A stretch of 64,000 nt of DNA from Tillus elongatus (lineage: Eukaryota > Arthropoda > Insecta > Coleoptera > Cleridae): the NCBI GenBank assembly GCA_964006375.1, contig OZ023267.1, forward strand, positions 16,999,471-17,063,470, given 5' to 3'. Numbering within the stretch: the first letter of the stretch is position 1; each line of letters starts with the position of its first letter. The translations under genes were made by a program, and so were the position numbers. The notes under the pieces are model-generated. The model was given only the letters and a program-made list of their open reading frames with translations. It searched no databases and had not been told where the DNA came from. This document shows positions 10,550-22,827 of the stretch, piece by piece.

Positions 10550-12944
10550 TAGTGGCGTGCGGTCCATGGAAGCAAGGGAAGCATTGCTTCCCTTAAAATA
10601 ACGACTACATACCTAAGCCGCATTATTTAAAATCCCTTTTGCATATTAAATTTCAAATCCTGAAACTAATTTAATTATTAAAATTTTTATTTCGCAAGCT
10701 CACACACATAATTATTTATTATGCATCATACTGTATTTGTATATACGCTCCTAGCAATGACGTCGTCCCAGTAAATGCGACCGCATGCGGACAGCATGAA
10801 CCTGATCTGATACTAGGAGTGGATGCAATGACTTCAGTTAAATACACGTAGTCAGCAGGCAACTTTATGAAAGAAATACCCGGCTCGGCGCGATGTACGC
10901 GTGTTTTTAGAACGTGTTGTACTACGAAGACCCGATGCGAGTACAACGTGAATGTGCCTGATTATTTCGTAGATATAAGCAGTCGACTAAGTTAAATACA
11001 TTGGAATTTTATGATTATTAATATGGCTGCAAGTAGATCAGCTTTTAACAGCGGTGACGGTGGGGGTGGGGATTTACAAACTTTACAAACAAGTGGTAAT
11101 AATAACTGTAATTGTATTGTGTGTTTTTTGATAACTGAAAGATTTTCAGCTTTACAGTTTGCTGAAAAACTTGCTATTATTAATAAAGGTAGGCCGAAAC
11201 CTACTCTAAAAAACTTAAATATAAGAACTAAAACATGTACCCATTCGACATTTCAACGCGGAAAAAACTTATAAACAATATGAATGGTTAACGGGTTGTG
11301 AAAACAGGAATAAACTGTTTTGTTGGTCTTGTAGTCTTAAATACGAAATTTGTTTAAAAAATCACTTGGAACAGCCTAATGTTTTTCGCGGGACATAAAA
11401 TCGCATTCAGAATGACTTAATTTTGGCTGCTGCCAGTATTATTTTGAACATAATTAAATGTGAGATTAAACAAATTCGTTTCATTGCTATTGTTCTAGAT
11501 GAAACAACCGATGTAACTAATTTAAGCAAACTATCTGTAGTAATACGCTACGTAAAAATGGATGGGAGTGTACAAGAAAGATTTTTAGGCTTTAAAAATG
11601 TGACAGAAGGTCGTACCGCAAACGCTCTGTATAAAATTGTGCTTAATATTATGAAAGATATTGAGGAGGCTGATAATAAATTAAATGCTCAAAGCTATGA
11701 TGCGGCTGCTGTTATGGCCGGACATTTAGGAGGTCTTCAAGCTAAAGTGCGGGAAACGTTCTCCATTGTTCTATTTGTACACTGTTGTGCTCATAAATTA
11801 AATTTAATTTTATCCCAATCTGTAAATCATATAAAAGAATGTAAAGTGTTAAATGGCTGCTTTTTTTCCAAATCTACGAAGCGCACACAAGCTGTAGACT
11901 CAATTGTTTAAAAACGTTTACCCAAAGTAGCTACAACCCGATTGAACTACAATGGCAGGGTTGTGTTAACTATATTTGAACACCGTAAATCGTTAATTGA
12001 ACTTTTTGAAAACATCATGGAAAATAGCAAAAATTGGGACGCAGACACAATAAATAGTTGTAGAGGATTTTTAGATGGTTTGAAATGAGACTTTAATTTT
12101 AATTTTTTACTTAATATATTTTCGGAAATATTTCCGTTTTCAGATAATGTATTTAACATATTGCAATGTAAAATAAATTACATTGGTTTTTGCCTGAAAA
12201 AAAATACTGAATTTAAATCCATTATAATTCAAAAAAGGAATGAATTTGATAAGTTCTGGGAAAAAACAATTGAATTAGGAGAAGTGGAGCCACGAAGAAA
12301 GGGTGTGCGCACTGATAATGTGGGAGACCTTCAAACTTCTTACCGCCGCCTTTTCTACGAAATCATAGATCAAATTCAGCAGCAAATTAACTGCAGATTT
12401 GATCATCTGAGTGACCTGAAATTTCTGGAATTGTATCATTTTGGAGGATTTAAAGGGATACCTTTCCCAGAAGATTCATTCGAATCATTATTTCACCACC
12501 ATGGACATTCTTTTGACAAAGCCTTATTACGATCAGAACTTACAGTCATTTATGAACCCGATGTTATTGACACAAAAACTAATGCGAGTGAACTTTTAAC
12601 TTTCTTAAAACAATCAAAATTGGAAAATTCATATTCTGAAGTGTTCAAATTATGTGAATTAGTATTAACAATTCCTGCTACTAGTGCACCTTACGAACGA
12701 AATTTTTCTATATTGAAACGTATCAAGAGTTTTGTTAGGAATTCAACAGGACAGGAAAGACTTTCCCAAATTTCAATTTTGTCAGTTGAAAATAAACTCG
12801 TCCAGGAAATGTCCCAGAGTCCACAGTTACATGACGACATTATTAACGAATTTTCCAAAAACGACAGAAGAATCGAGTTACACTACAAATAGGTAAGTTT
12901 CTAAGAATTGCTTTCCCTATTTGAAATGTCACCGCACGCCCCTG
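10550..12944 (+). mobile_element. hAT transposon, complete ends, dead
   Basis: The 2395-bp element is bounded by 14-bp terminal inverted repeats matching at 12 positions (TAGTGGCGTGCGGT at the left; CAGGGGCGTGCGGT as reverse complement at the right). A perfect 8-bp target duplication ATATAAGA lies at 10542-10549 and 12945-12952, the size typical of hAT. The inside holds the remains of one plus-strand transposase gene. The clean target duplication and readable ends indicate a transposition not very old, followed by coding decay or mobilisation in trans. Confidence 0.92.
11023..12892 (+). pseudogene. hAT transposase (ZMYM1/TTF-finger type), broken
   Basis: The pieces are collinear. First comes an N-terminal part from ATG 11023 ending in a frameshift near 11265. 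In the next frame is a TTF-type zinc-finger segment (YEWLTGC...LFCWSCSLK) that stops near 11397. Then 11423-11911 holds the catalytic core LDETTD (first Asp), a YDAAAVMAG stretch and HCCAHKLNLIL. After another frameshift near 11905 and a TGA near 12086, 12161-12892 carries the C-terminal hAT dimerisation region (LTIPATSAPYERNFS...QERLSQISILSVE). The distance from TTF finger to LDETTD is far shorter than usual in this family, so an internal deletion near 11400 is likely. No active protein can be made. The whole lies inside the hAT ends. Confidence 0.85.
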
Positions 12945-12952
12945 ATATAAGA

Positions 12953-13151
12953 GTTGATCTGATGGTAAAGTATATGTGAATTGATATCCTATATCTTTAT
13001 GTCATTTCATACAAGTACAGCGTTTCTAACGATCTCCTTTTGTCTCTAATTCTGAAAGCTAGATGACGGTGGGCGTAAAGCAAACAAGCCAGATGCGTAT
13101 TGTTCATGTCAACTTTCTGTTTTATCAGCAAATGTCTGCAAGTTCTTCTTT
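12953..13151. other. Spacer between hAT and LINE insertions
   Basis: About 200 bp of unique AT-rich DNA between the hAT target duplication and the LINE target duplication. Confidence 0.5.
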
Positions 13152-13553
13152 AGTATCCCAAAGGATTCGAGTTTAAGGCTTTATCGTGTAAACATCGTTC
13201 ATCTCGGATCGTAGTTTTCGCGATATTACGAGTTATTTAAGCTCATTTCTTGGCAGTTTTTTTAGTGCAAATTAATTCCATAGTGCCAGATAGTGACTAT
13301 AGTAAATAATCTTATATTAAAAGTGCACTCTTGAACAATTAAGTGACAGATTACAAATTAACGGTAATATAAATCAAGTAAATATTTGCATATTTTTATC
13401 ACTACACAGAGATAGTATTATCGCAAATATATTCTCATACATAAACTCCGTTCTTAAAAATAATAATTGGCAACCAGTTATACACTGATGGAGTGCGACT
13501 TGTGGCCTGCATATTAAGGCTACAAAATAAGCCTACAAAACGAGGCTGCCTCT

Positions 13554-14756
13554 ATGTATAGGAGCAGCCAAACACCCAACAATGAAGAAATAGTTAACCA
13601 ACCTACTGTATCCACAAATATAATGACCACTAGATCAGAAAACCCAAACGCTTCAACACTCAGATCCTATGCTCAGGCTATTGCATCACGTCCAGTTCAA
13701 GTAATACCCAAGAAAGAACAAGCTATTATCATTAATGCAGTTGACGGCCCAAAACTTATTGAGTATGTAAAAGCAGTCAGCAAAATTACTAGTGCGAGAA
13801 ATATTTTATTTGCTTCTAGAATGTCACACAATCGTGTGTGCATCTATTTATCCACAACCACCTTAGTCGATTTAGTAATAAACGAGCATAGCACGATAAA
13901 AATAGGTGAACATGATACTAGTGTCAGACGTTTAGTTACACCAGCTAAACGAATTATAATTTCAAACGCAAGCCCATATATACCGCCCGAAATCATTGCT
14001 GACGCACTTAGAGAGTGTGGGTTAAATTTAGTTAGCCAGCCATCTTTCTTGAGAGCGGGAATGGTCGGGGACGAGTTCGCGCACATCTTAAGCTTTAGAA
14101 GACAGGTTTATATAACACCGCTTCCAGCAGATCAAACCTTACCATCGACATTATGCATTGTTTTTGAGGGCATAGAGCACAGAATTTTTATAAATTCGGA
14201 CGATATGGCCTGCTTTCTATGTAAACAGACAGACCATATTGCTGCTAATTGTAAAAACAGCGAGAAATTAAACACAAATCTGCCAACTCGTTTAGAAAAC
14301 GACGGTATAGAAACTCGCGGTGCAAATGACAAAGCTATTCTTGAAAGCATATCACCTCCACTAGAAAACACAATCAGTTCCCAAGATCTTATGAGCGATG
14401 CTGATGCTCAAGAGGCACAACCTCTTGCATGTCCGGAAAATCAAATACAATCTGTTAAAAGACCAGCACCATCTAGTAGCACTGGTTCACTTATTGATCT
14501 TGCAGCATCTGTTGACTATCAGCCAGCAACTAAAGTAGTTGATACCGAATTTGTGATACCTAAGCAACCGGAAACTCAACCAAAGAAGAAAAAGAAGAAA
14601 TCTAACATCGATCTGGACACTGCACTAAGCAACGTTAGAGGGATAATCGCATCCAACCAACCACAATACATTTTAAACTTTGCTCAGCTGAAAAGTTTCC
14701 TGGAAAATACCTTCGGTTCTTGTGATCCCATAGAAGAGGCCCTTAAGCAGATCTAA
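13554..14756 (+). CDS. LINE ORF1 nucleic-acid-binding protein
   Basis: An intact 400-residue frame from ATG 13554 that follows 390 bp of leader from the insertion point. The central part (about residues 55-210) contains an RRM-like/PRE_C2HC-like region (IIINAVDGPKLIEYVKAV, then ITSARNILFASRM). A zinc knuckle of the form CFLCKQTDHIAANC lies at about residues 220-233. A basic run PKKKKKKS lies near residue 345, followed by a short acidic tail. In LINEs of this group such a protein coats the element RNA. Only one CCHC knuckle is visible, where I-type ORF1 proteins often have up to three. Translation ends at 14756, one base before the ATG of the next small frame. Confidence 0.88.
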   Translation: MYRSSQTPNNEEIVNQPTVSTNIMTTRSENPNASTLRSYAQAIASRPVQVIPKKEQAIIINAVDGPKLIEYVKAVSKITSARNILFASRMSHNRVCIYLSTTTLVDLVINEHSTIKIGEHDTSVRRLVTPAKRIIISNASPYIPPEIIADALRECGLNLVSQPSFLRAGMVGDEFAHILSFRRQVYITPLPADQTLPSTLCIVFEGIEHRIFINSDDMACFLCKQTDHIAANCKNSEKLNTNLPTRLENDGIETRGANDKAILESISPPLENTISSQDLMSDADAQEAQPLACPENQIQSVKRPAPSSSTGSLIDLAASVDYQPATKVVDTEFVIPKQPETQPKKKKKKSNIDLDTALSNVRGIIASNQPQYILNFAQLKSFLENTFGSCDPIEEALKQI

Positions 14757-14757
14757 T

Positions 14758-14928
14758 ATGCCTGCGCTACTACAAATGATGTACGAAATTTACCCAAACA
14801 TAACAAACAAGGCGATCAAGAATCGAATATCTAGATTAAACACAAAGTTTCGTAAGCACCTTGAGCAAAACGCCGAAACAGAGAGTATCTCATCTATGGA
14901 AGTAGACGACTCTGACTCAAATAATTAA
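14758..14928 (+). CDS. 56-codon frame between LINE ORF1 and ORF2
   Basis: Starts one base after the ORF1 stop and overlaps the open start of the ORF2 frame. The peptide begins MPALLQMMYEIYP, has a basic middle (KAIKNRISRLNTKFRK) and an acidic end (MEVDDSDSNN). It could be a real small ORF reached by termination-reinitiation. It could also be the original ORF1 C-terminus cut off by a one-base shift, since a basic helix after the knuckle would suit an ORF1 tail. Sequence alone does not decide. Confidence 0.45.
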   Translation: MPALLQMMYEIYPNITNKAIKNRISRLNTKFRKHLEQNAETESISSMEVDDSDSNN

Positions 14929-17900
14929 TTTTACAGAATTCATAGATCAAATTAATATACTTCAATGGAACTGCTCTGGGTACTTTAAACGTCTTCCATT
15001 CTTACAAACACTGATTGCATACTCAAAACCACATATCATTTGCCTACAAGAGACCAATCTAAAAGACGAACAGTCAGTGAATTTGAAAAACTACAATTCC
15101 TTTCTATTTAATCGAAAATCGTCTCTTAGAGCCAGTGGAGGAACTGCTATATTTACCTCCACAGAGATTATGGTTAAAAGCATAGCATTGAACACCCACC
15201 TCGAAGCAGTTGCAGTAGAGGTATTGACTCCCACGAAGTTCTCTATATGCAGTATATATTGTCCAGATAGCCAACCACTAAATGAGCGTGACATTTATGA
15301 GCTTATAAAACAACTACCTTCTCCGTTTTACCTTTTAGGCGATTTTAACTCTAGAAGCAGTGCGTGGGGCAACATCAAAACGGATCAAAGAGGTAGAGAA
15401 ATTGAGAAACTCCTACAATCCTCAAATCTAATACTTCTAAACACAGGCGAACCTACACATTTTTGTGCAAGATCTGGAAGTTTAACTTGCATTGACCTCA
15501 GTTTTTGCAGTCCTAGCTTGTCAATGTCCACAGAATGGAAACCCCACGATGACCTATATGACAGTGACCACTTTCCTATTTGCATTAAAAAGTCTGTTGC
15601 TGGTACCCAACCAACATTCCTCATCAGTAAATGGAATATTTTTTCAGCAAACTGGGTATGTTACAGAGAAGAAATAATTGAAAAGATGGAAGAATTCAAC
15701 ATCGATACGAATGCAGAGGCGTGTTTAAACAATTTCAACAACATAATCATTAGATCAGCAACCAATCACATAGGAAAGCGTACTACTAACAGCAGACGAC
15801 CGCAAGTACCTTGGTGGAACAACAGTTGCAAAATTGCTGTCCAAGAAGCAAAACGAGCACTCAATAAGTTTAGAAAACACAGAACGCAACACCATTTTCT
15901 GGACTTGAAGAGACTTAAGGCATTGGCCGGAAAATAATTAGAGAAAGCAAACAAAAATCATGGGAAGAATATGTGGGAACTCTATCTATAAACACCCCTT
16001 CCTCTGCAGTATGGAACAAAATTAATAGGATTAAAGGAAAGCAAAATTTTCACCATATACCGGGTTTATATGATAGTCAAGACAACCTGGTCACTTCAAA
16101 CGTCGATATGGCAAATCTAATGGCAAAAAGTTTTTACGACATCTCTGCCAATGAAAACTACTCTTCAGATTTTCTCAAAATAAAACAGGAAACTGAATCA
16201 AACATTCGTATAGATCCTGGTGATGATAACGCAGCTCCAATCAATTCACCCATTAGAATGGAAGAGCTTAGTGGAGTACTCGCCAACGCAAATAGCTCGG
16301 CAGCAGGTCCAGACGATATTCCTATGGTATTTTTAAAAGAATTACCTTTAATTGCGTTAAGTAAACTACTTGATATTTACAACCTGATTTGGGCGAGTCA
16401 TCAATTTCCCTCCATCTGGCAAGAAGCTGATGTGCTACCGCTTCACAAAATAGGCAAGCCAAAAGATAGAACCTCTGGATATAGATCAATATCTCTCACA
16501 TGCACTTCCTGCAAGGTTTTGGAAAAAATAATTAATAACAGATTAATTTGGACTCTCGAGAGCAAAAGTATGTTAAGCCAACATCAAAATGGATTTAGAC
16601 CAAACAGGTCTACCATGGATAGCTTGATAACACTAAACTTCGAAATAACAGAAGCATTTGCATGCAAACAAGAAGTACTTGCAGTATTCTTAGATATAAA
16701 CAGAGCGTTCGATACAACGTGGAGACACAAGGTTGTTCGTGATCTACACGATAATTATATAAAGGGAAACATTCTTCACTTTATACAACACTTCCTAGAA
16801 AATAGGCGATTTAGAGTCAAATTGAACGGAGCCATCTCATCCCAGTATGAACTAGAGAATGGAGTTCCTCAAGGTTCTGTATTGAGTACCACTCTTTTCC
16901 TAATAGCCATAAACAGTGTCACTAAATACATAGCACAACCAGTTAAGATATCCCTTTTTGCCGACGACATAGTACTTTTTTGTAGAGGAAATAATGCAGA
17001 TTCAACCAGAATACTACTACAAGATTCCATACTCTCAATTCAGAAATGCTCAGAAGAACTTGGTTTTACCTTTTCCGTAGAGAAATCAGAAGTGATGCTC
17101 TTCTCTCAAAGAAGGCACGTCAGCACCATCACTCCACTACAACTATACAACAGTGATTTAGCCATGAAAGATGAACATAGATTCCTTGGGATGATATTAG
17201 ATACCAAAGTAACATGGAAATCTCATATTAATTATATTAAAATGGAATGTCTTAAGAAAATTAATATCCTAAAAGTACTGGCAAATCAAAATTGGGGAGC
17301 TAGCGAAACTGTGCTCCTTACAATATACCGATGCCTTATTAGATCAAGACTTGACTATGGTTCTATTTTATATTCATCAGCTAGTAAGTCAACTCTTAAG
17401 CAACTAAATGTTATCCAAAATACAGCATTAAGATTAGCAACAGGAGCTTTTAGGACCAGTCCTACTTTAAGTATACTAAGGGAAACTGGAGAGATACCTT
17501 TGTGGCTAAGGAGGAAACATTTATCGCTGTCATATGCTGCGAAGATTACATCGGATACATGCAACCCTGCACACTCGATTGTTATGAACAGGGTATTTCA
17601 AAACTATTCACGCCTTGCTAACATATATTTAGATATACACAATAATTTAAGCTCAAGAGATATCCACTACGTCAGAAAGAATGTTGTCCAAGATCCTCCA
17701 TGGTTGGAAAACCACCTCATTATCAATACAACCTTGAGTATTTACAACAAACGAACAACACCTGCCCCCTCTCTAAGAGCAGATTTCTATGGGATTCTCA
17801 GCCAGTACCCATATGATGCAATATATTACACTGATGCATCTAGATGCGGCTTCACCACTGGTTGCTCCGTTTTCGGAGCGGATATAAAACTGAGTCTACG

Positions 17901-18624
17901 ACTCTCGGATGTTTGCAGTGTGTATACAGCAGAGCTCACAGCCGTACACTTGTGTCTAGAAACTTTCCTTAAATCTTCCCATACCAGATCGATTATTTGC
18001 TGCGACTCATTATCAGCTGTCAATGCCATAGGAACACTTTACAACAAACATCCTATTGTTGCAGACATACATAAAACGGCAAGGGAAATATCCCAGTGTG
18101 GAAAATCGACAGTAATAATATGGGTGCCATCTCACTCTGGTATAGGAGGCAACATTCAGGCAGACAACTTAGCTAGGAAGGCTTGTGAAAAAATTAATCC
18201 AGATCATGAGTTTATTATACATACAGACCTTCAAACTCACTTAAAACACACTGTTCACGAGGAATGGCAACATTTATGGTTTAGTGCTCAAACTAAACTC
18301 AGAAACATAGAATCCACCACTCAGATAACAAAAATAACAAACCTAAACAGACGAGAACTTATCATTATCAGAAGGTTAAGGATTGGTCATACTATGCTTA
18401 CACACAAACACCTACTAGAAAAAAGTGAACCTCCTTTATGCAGCCATTGTAGTACTCAACTCACAGTAAACCACATTTTGACTGAGTGCCCGGGATATAG
18501 TGAACAACGGTCGTATCTGGATCTTAAGGAAAACATCAGTGATATCCTCAGTTTCTCCGGAACCAATGATCTATCGAGACTAATTTATTTCTTGAAAACT
18601 ACTAATGTTTACAACACATTGTAA
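14906..18624 (+). pseudogene. LINE ORF2: endonuclease, reverse transcriptase, RNase H; one frameshift
   Basis: The first frame, open from 14906, lacks an obvious ATG. It carries an AP endonuclease: LQWNCSG, CLQETN with the catalytic Glu, LLGDFNSRSSAWG, and SDHFPI at the end. It runs into TAA at 15935-15937 within an A-rich run (GGAAAATAATT). The second frame then continues the same protein without a gap to 18624. It has FLDINRAFDTTW, NGVPQGSVLS and the catalytic FADDIVLF (near 16960), then RNase H (YYTDAS, TAELTAVHL, CCDSLSAV, WVPSHSGIGGNIQADNLA). A C-terminal finger CSHC...HILTEC lies near 18440. A single missing A explains the break; no other stop was seen. Translation start is uncertain, perhaps by reinitiation from the preceding frame. 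Confidence 0.9.
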
Positions 18625-18779
18625 CTTAAGATTCCACATTTATGTTATACTAAGTTAGAGTAGTGTTTATGTTTATAACTTCTGTTTCAGATTTATTTTT
18701 ATTTTTTGTCTGTGCCAATGGCTTTTATTGTCGAGGCACCTATTATTAATAAAAAAAAAAAAAAAAAAGTATCCCAAAG

Positions 18780-19395
18780 CGGGCTATTTTCGTTTATCTT
18801 TAAAGCGGCAAAATCAGCTGTTTATACATCCGGATTACGACGCTCTCCCAAGCTTTTCTGCATTTGTGTATAAAATGATACTGTTCAAACTTGTATTTCA
18901 TTTACATAACTAATTCTATACTCTCAATACTTAATTTTCTCTCCGCCATTCTGAGTTTCAATTTAAAACTGCATTAAACTTTCCAAACATTTTTTAAAGT
19001 TTTATCTTACTTGAAGGAGCTCATACATATTAAATTTCTTTAGGGCTTACGGGCGAATATCTAATTTGATTAATATGAGTTACTAATAGATTATTAAGAC
19101 TTAAAACTGACGTTTAAAGTCGTTTTGTTGGTTACTACAGAGGTGCAACTTCTTAAGCGTATCTTGCCAATTTGCATTTTAGCAAATTTGTATTTAAAAT
19201 TCTGTACCAAATTTAGGTTGATTGAAAATTAACACATTAATGCCCACCGACGACCTTGAAATTAGAATTACCTAAAAGTGGTGGTACTCATTGTCAAGAA
19301 TTTTTTGTAACATTTTTTTGTCTTGTTTAAAAAAAAATAGGTGTACCTATCCAGGTACACTAGGACCATATGTTGCTTATAGTATTACAAAAAGG

Positions 19396-19400
<5 letters not shown>
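18780..19400. other. AT-rich DNA, nothing recognised
   Basis: No gene, RNA or repeat was recognised between the LINE target duplication and the next (TA)n tract. Confidence 0.5.

Positions 19401-19491
<91 letters not shown>
19401..19491. repeat. (TA)n tract, left of PLE fragment
   Basis: An uninterrupted TA tract that ends exactly where the inverted repeat of the PLE fragment begins. The other (TA)n tract starts at about 19884 on the far side, so the PLE fragment probably landed inside one former tract. Confidence 0.8.
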
Positions 19492-19493
<2 letters not shown>

Positions 19494-19748
19494 TAAGTGA
19501 GTGGTGAACGTGTCGCCACCTAGTTCGGAACCAAGTACTATGTTGTCACGCCCGCTCCAAATAACACAGAGTGTTAAAAATAAAGACGGTATACAACTAA
19601 CTAAAATGGGCCAGGGCTAACAATTTTTTAAATTGTTAGTTAGTTGTATACCGTCTCTATTTTTAACACTCTGTGTTATTTGGAGCGGGAGTGACAACAT
19701 AGTACTTGGTTCCGAACTAGGTGGCGACACGTTCACCACTCACTTAGT
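19492..19748. repeat. Long inverted repeat, 112-bp arms, 33-bp loop
   Basis: Positions 19492-19603 and 19637-19748 are reverse complements with only a few mismatches and no net length change (paired positions sum to 39240). The outer arm ends read ACTAAGTGAGTGGTGAAC and GTTCACCACTCACTTAGT. The loop holds a small palindrome around AATTTTTTAAATT. The arm sequence is the same as in the PLE terminal repeats at 22168-22767, so this is two head-to-head pieces of that terminal repeat. Penelope-like elements are known for such inverted end structures. Confidence 0.9.
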
Positions 19749-21055
<1,307 letters not shown>

Positions 21056-21060
21056 TAAAC

Positions 21061-21428
21061 CTATTTACAAATGAACTTTAATAAGATATTATGCTGTGAC
21101 AATACCTCTCTCAAGCAGTGGCGATTTCTCCTAGTAAGCTAGGCCGCACACCCTAAAATATAATCAAAATGTGCACAGTTATATATGTTTTATTTATTTT
21201 TCCCTTAGTCTTAATACACTACATATTTTATGACAATCCATTTAATAATAATAATAAATTATTTGATTTCATAAATAGTCGGTTAATAGTGACTTGGAAT
21301 GAAGTAGATACCACGTCTTCTAACATATTCAGAGAATGTGAGTAGATCAATAGCAACTGGGAGTGAATTCGGTCAGTCCCCCACCCACGTGTTTAAAATA
21401 GTGAGGAAAATACTATTGATTTTAACAC
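21061..21428. other. Unassigned AT-rich DNA
   Basis: Nothing recognised between two copies of the TA-core element. Confidence 0.45.
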
Positions 21429-21861
21429 TGCAGTGAGCTATAAAAATTTGATTAACTCAGTTTTCTATAATCTTAGAAAGTTTAATTTTGGTAGGTAGTA
21501 AGGTATTTCCTGGGAAAAGATATCCACCAAATTTCATTAAAATAACTTTGTAATTTTTGGAGAAAAAAAATTGTTTCCAAAGAAAATTTAAAATTTGAAT
21601 AACCACATTTTCTATAAACTGAGAAAGTTGAATTTTGGTACTTAGTAAGTCCTCTCCAAAGGCAACATATATACTAAATTTCATTAAAACAGCTTTGTTA
21701 TTTTCGGAGAAATTTTTTTTTTTTTTTAAAGAAGACTCAATTTTCTCAGAAAAACTCATCCGATTTTCCTGCCTAACGAACTCATCCAAGTCATTAATAA
21801 AAGAGAGGCACTTGCCGAGTTTCATTGAAATCGGTTAATTATTTTTTGAGTTATCAGACGG

Positions 21862-21955
<94 letters not shown>

Positions 21956-22092
21956 ATATAAAAATTGAAACTGACCCCGAATATGGGTTCTAGGGGTCCT
22001 AAATCGCGCTCATTTGAAAAAATTTTTGCAAAGTCTCACCATCGATACCTCTCTATTAGTGAATTTTTTTAAATAAAAATTCACTAAAACTG
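21429..22092 (-). repeat. TA-core element, nearly complete copy
   Basis: Lacks only the outermost A end. It has the repeated TCTATAA-CTTAGAAAGTT modules, CCGAGTTTCATTGAAATCGG, GAGTTATCAGACGGATACAT and a (TA)n tract at 21869-21952. After the tract come AAACATATAAAAATTGAAAC, TGACCCCGAATATGGG, GGTCCTAAATCGCGCTC and CATCGATACCTCTCTATTAG, then the palindromic B end TAGTGAATTTTTTTAAAT/AAAAATTCACTAA. It is a good reference copy for the left and middle modules. Confidence 0.9.
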
Positions 22093-22167
22093 GCTCCACA
22101 GTTGAGCAAAATTTCCCTTTTGTCTTGCTGTTGTTCCTTTGGGTGTAGCTTTGATAATATCAGGAAC

Positions 22168-22477
22168 CACCAAGTGAGTGGTAGACGTGCCGCCACCTAG
22201 TTGCGGAACCAAGTAGTATGTTGTCACGCCAGCTCCAAATAACACAAAGTGTTAAAAAAATAGAGACTGTATACAACTAACTAACAATTTAGAAAATTGT
22301 CAGCCCTGGCCCGTTTCTACCCCAATATAGGGACAAAGTATGTAAGGCTAGATGCATTTTCGCAACAATTAGAACCGTAGACCGGTTTCGCTCTCATTAG
22401 AGCTCTTCAGTACGGCATACTAATTGTAGCAAAAATGCACCACAAGTAATACAACTATAGTATAGCCAACCTTAAAT
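22168..22477 (-). mobile_element. Penelope-like terminal repeat, tandem unit 1
   Basis: The first of two tandem units with a 310-bp period (CACCAAGTGAGTGG at 22168 and again at 22478). On the minus strand it runs GGTGCATTTTTGCTACAATTAG, hammerhead core, GATGCATC-like spacer, GGCCAGGGCTGAC, a TTAGTTAGTTGTATAC region, and ends with CGTCTACCACTCACTTGGTG. It matches the right half of 19604-19883. Tandem terminal repeats are usual for Penelope-like elements. Confidence 0.82.
22362..22430 (-). ncRNA. Hammerhead ribozyme, PLE terminal repeat unit 1
   Basis: The reverse complement has the same helix I arms, CTGAAGA box, GCTCT/AGAGC helix II, GAAA box and ACCG/CGGT helix III as the copy at 19797-19866, with no change in the core. 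Orientation matches the adjacent minus-strand PLE reverse transcriptase remains. Confidence 0.75.
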
Positions 22478-22767
22478 CACCAAGTGAGTGGTAGACGTGC
22501 CGCCACCTAGTTGCGGAACCAAGTAGTATGTTGTCACGCCAGCTCCAAATAACACAAAGTGTTAAAAAATAGAGACTGTATACAACTAACTAACAATTTA
22601 GAAAATTGTCAGCCCTGGCCCATTTCTACCCCAATATAGGTACAAAGTATGTAAGACTAGATGCATTTTCGCAACAATTAGAACCGTAGACCGGTTTCGC
22701 TCTCATTAGAGCTCTTCAGTACGGCATACTAATTGTAGCAAACTAGGTGGCGGCACGTCTACCACTA
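22478..22767 (-). mobile_element. Penelope-like terminal repeat, tandem unit 2
   Basis: The second tandem unit. Near its right edge (22741-22767) a short reverse complement of its left edge appears: GTGGTAGACGTGCCGCC near 22484 and GGCGGCACGTCTACCAC near 22748. The unit is therefore bracketed by about 25-bp inverted repeats before the reverse transcriptase coding remains begin. This echoes the inverted repeat at 19492-19748. Confidence 0.8.
22671..22739 (-). ncRNA. Hammerhead ribozyme, PLE terminal repeat unit 2
   Basis: Third copy of the same hammerhead core. All conserved boxes and stems are identical to the other two. Tandem spacing of about 310 bp from unit 1 means a transcript through both units would contain two cleavage sites and could release a unit-length RNA. 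Confidence 0.75.
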
Positions 22768-22827
22768 ACTTTCCTTCCTGTAGACATCGAATTCAAGCAA
22801 GCCATTATTTTTATTTTTAATAACTAG
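22766..22827 (-). pseudogene. Penelope-like reverse transcriptase, part after the LINE insertion
   Basis: The minus strand continues the interrupted PLE frame: VIKNKNNGLLEFDVYRKES, matching the PLE pattern in which a FLDxLV stretch is followed by LEFDxYRK. It joins the upstream part at 25605-25806 once the LINE and one 10-bp target copy are disregarded. It then stops at the terminal repeat, so the gene is also truncated at this side. Confidence 0.8.

Larger units (their letters stand above)
13164..18767 (+). mobile_element. Full-length I-like LINE with 12-bp target duplication
   Basis: The element is flanked by a perfect 12-bp direct repeat AGTATCCCAAAG at 13152-13163 and 18768-18779. It ends in an A-run at about 18751-18767. 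The order is a 5' untranslated region of about 390 bp, ORF1 with a zinc knuckle, a 56-codon frame, ORF2 (AP endonuclease, reverse transcriptase, RNase H, CCHC finger), a short 3' untranslated region, then poly(A). Endonuclease plus RNase H points to the I group. About 5.6 kb and complete at both ends, with a single visible break in ORF2. Confidence 0.92.
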
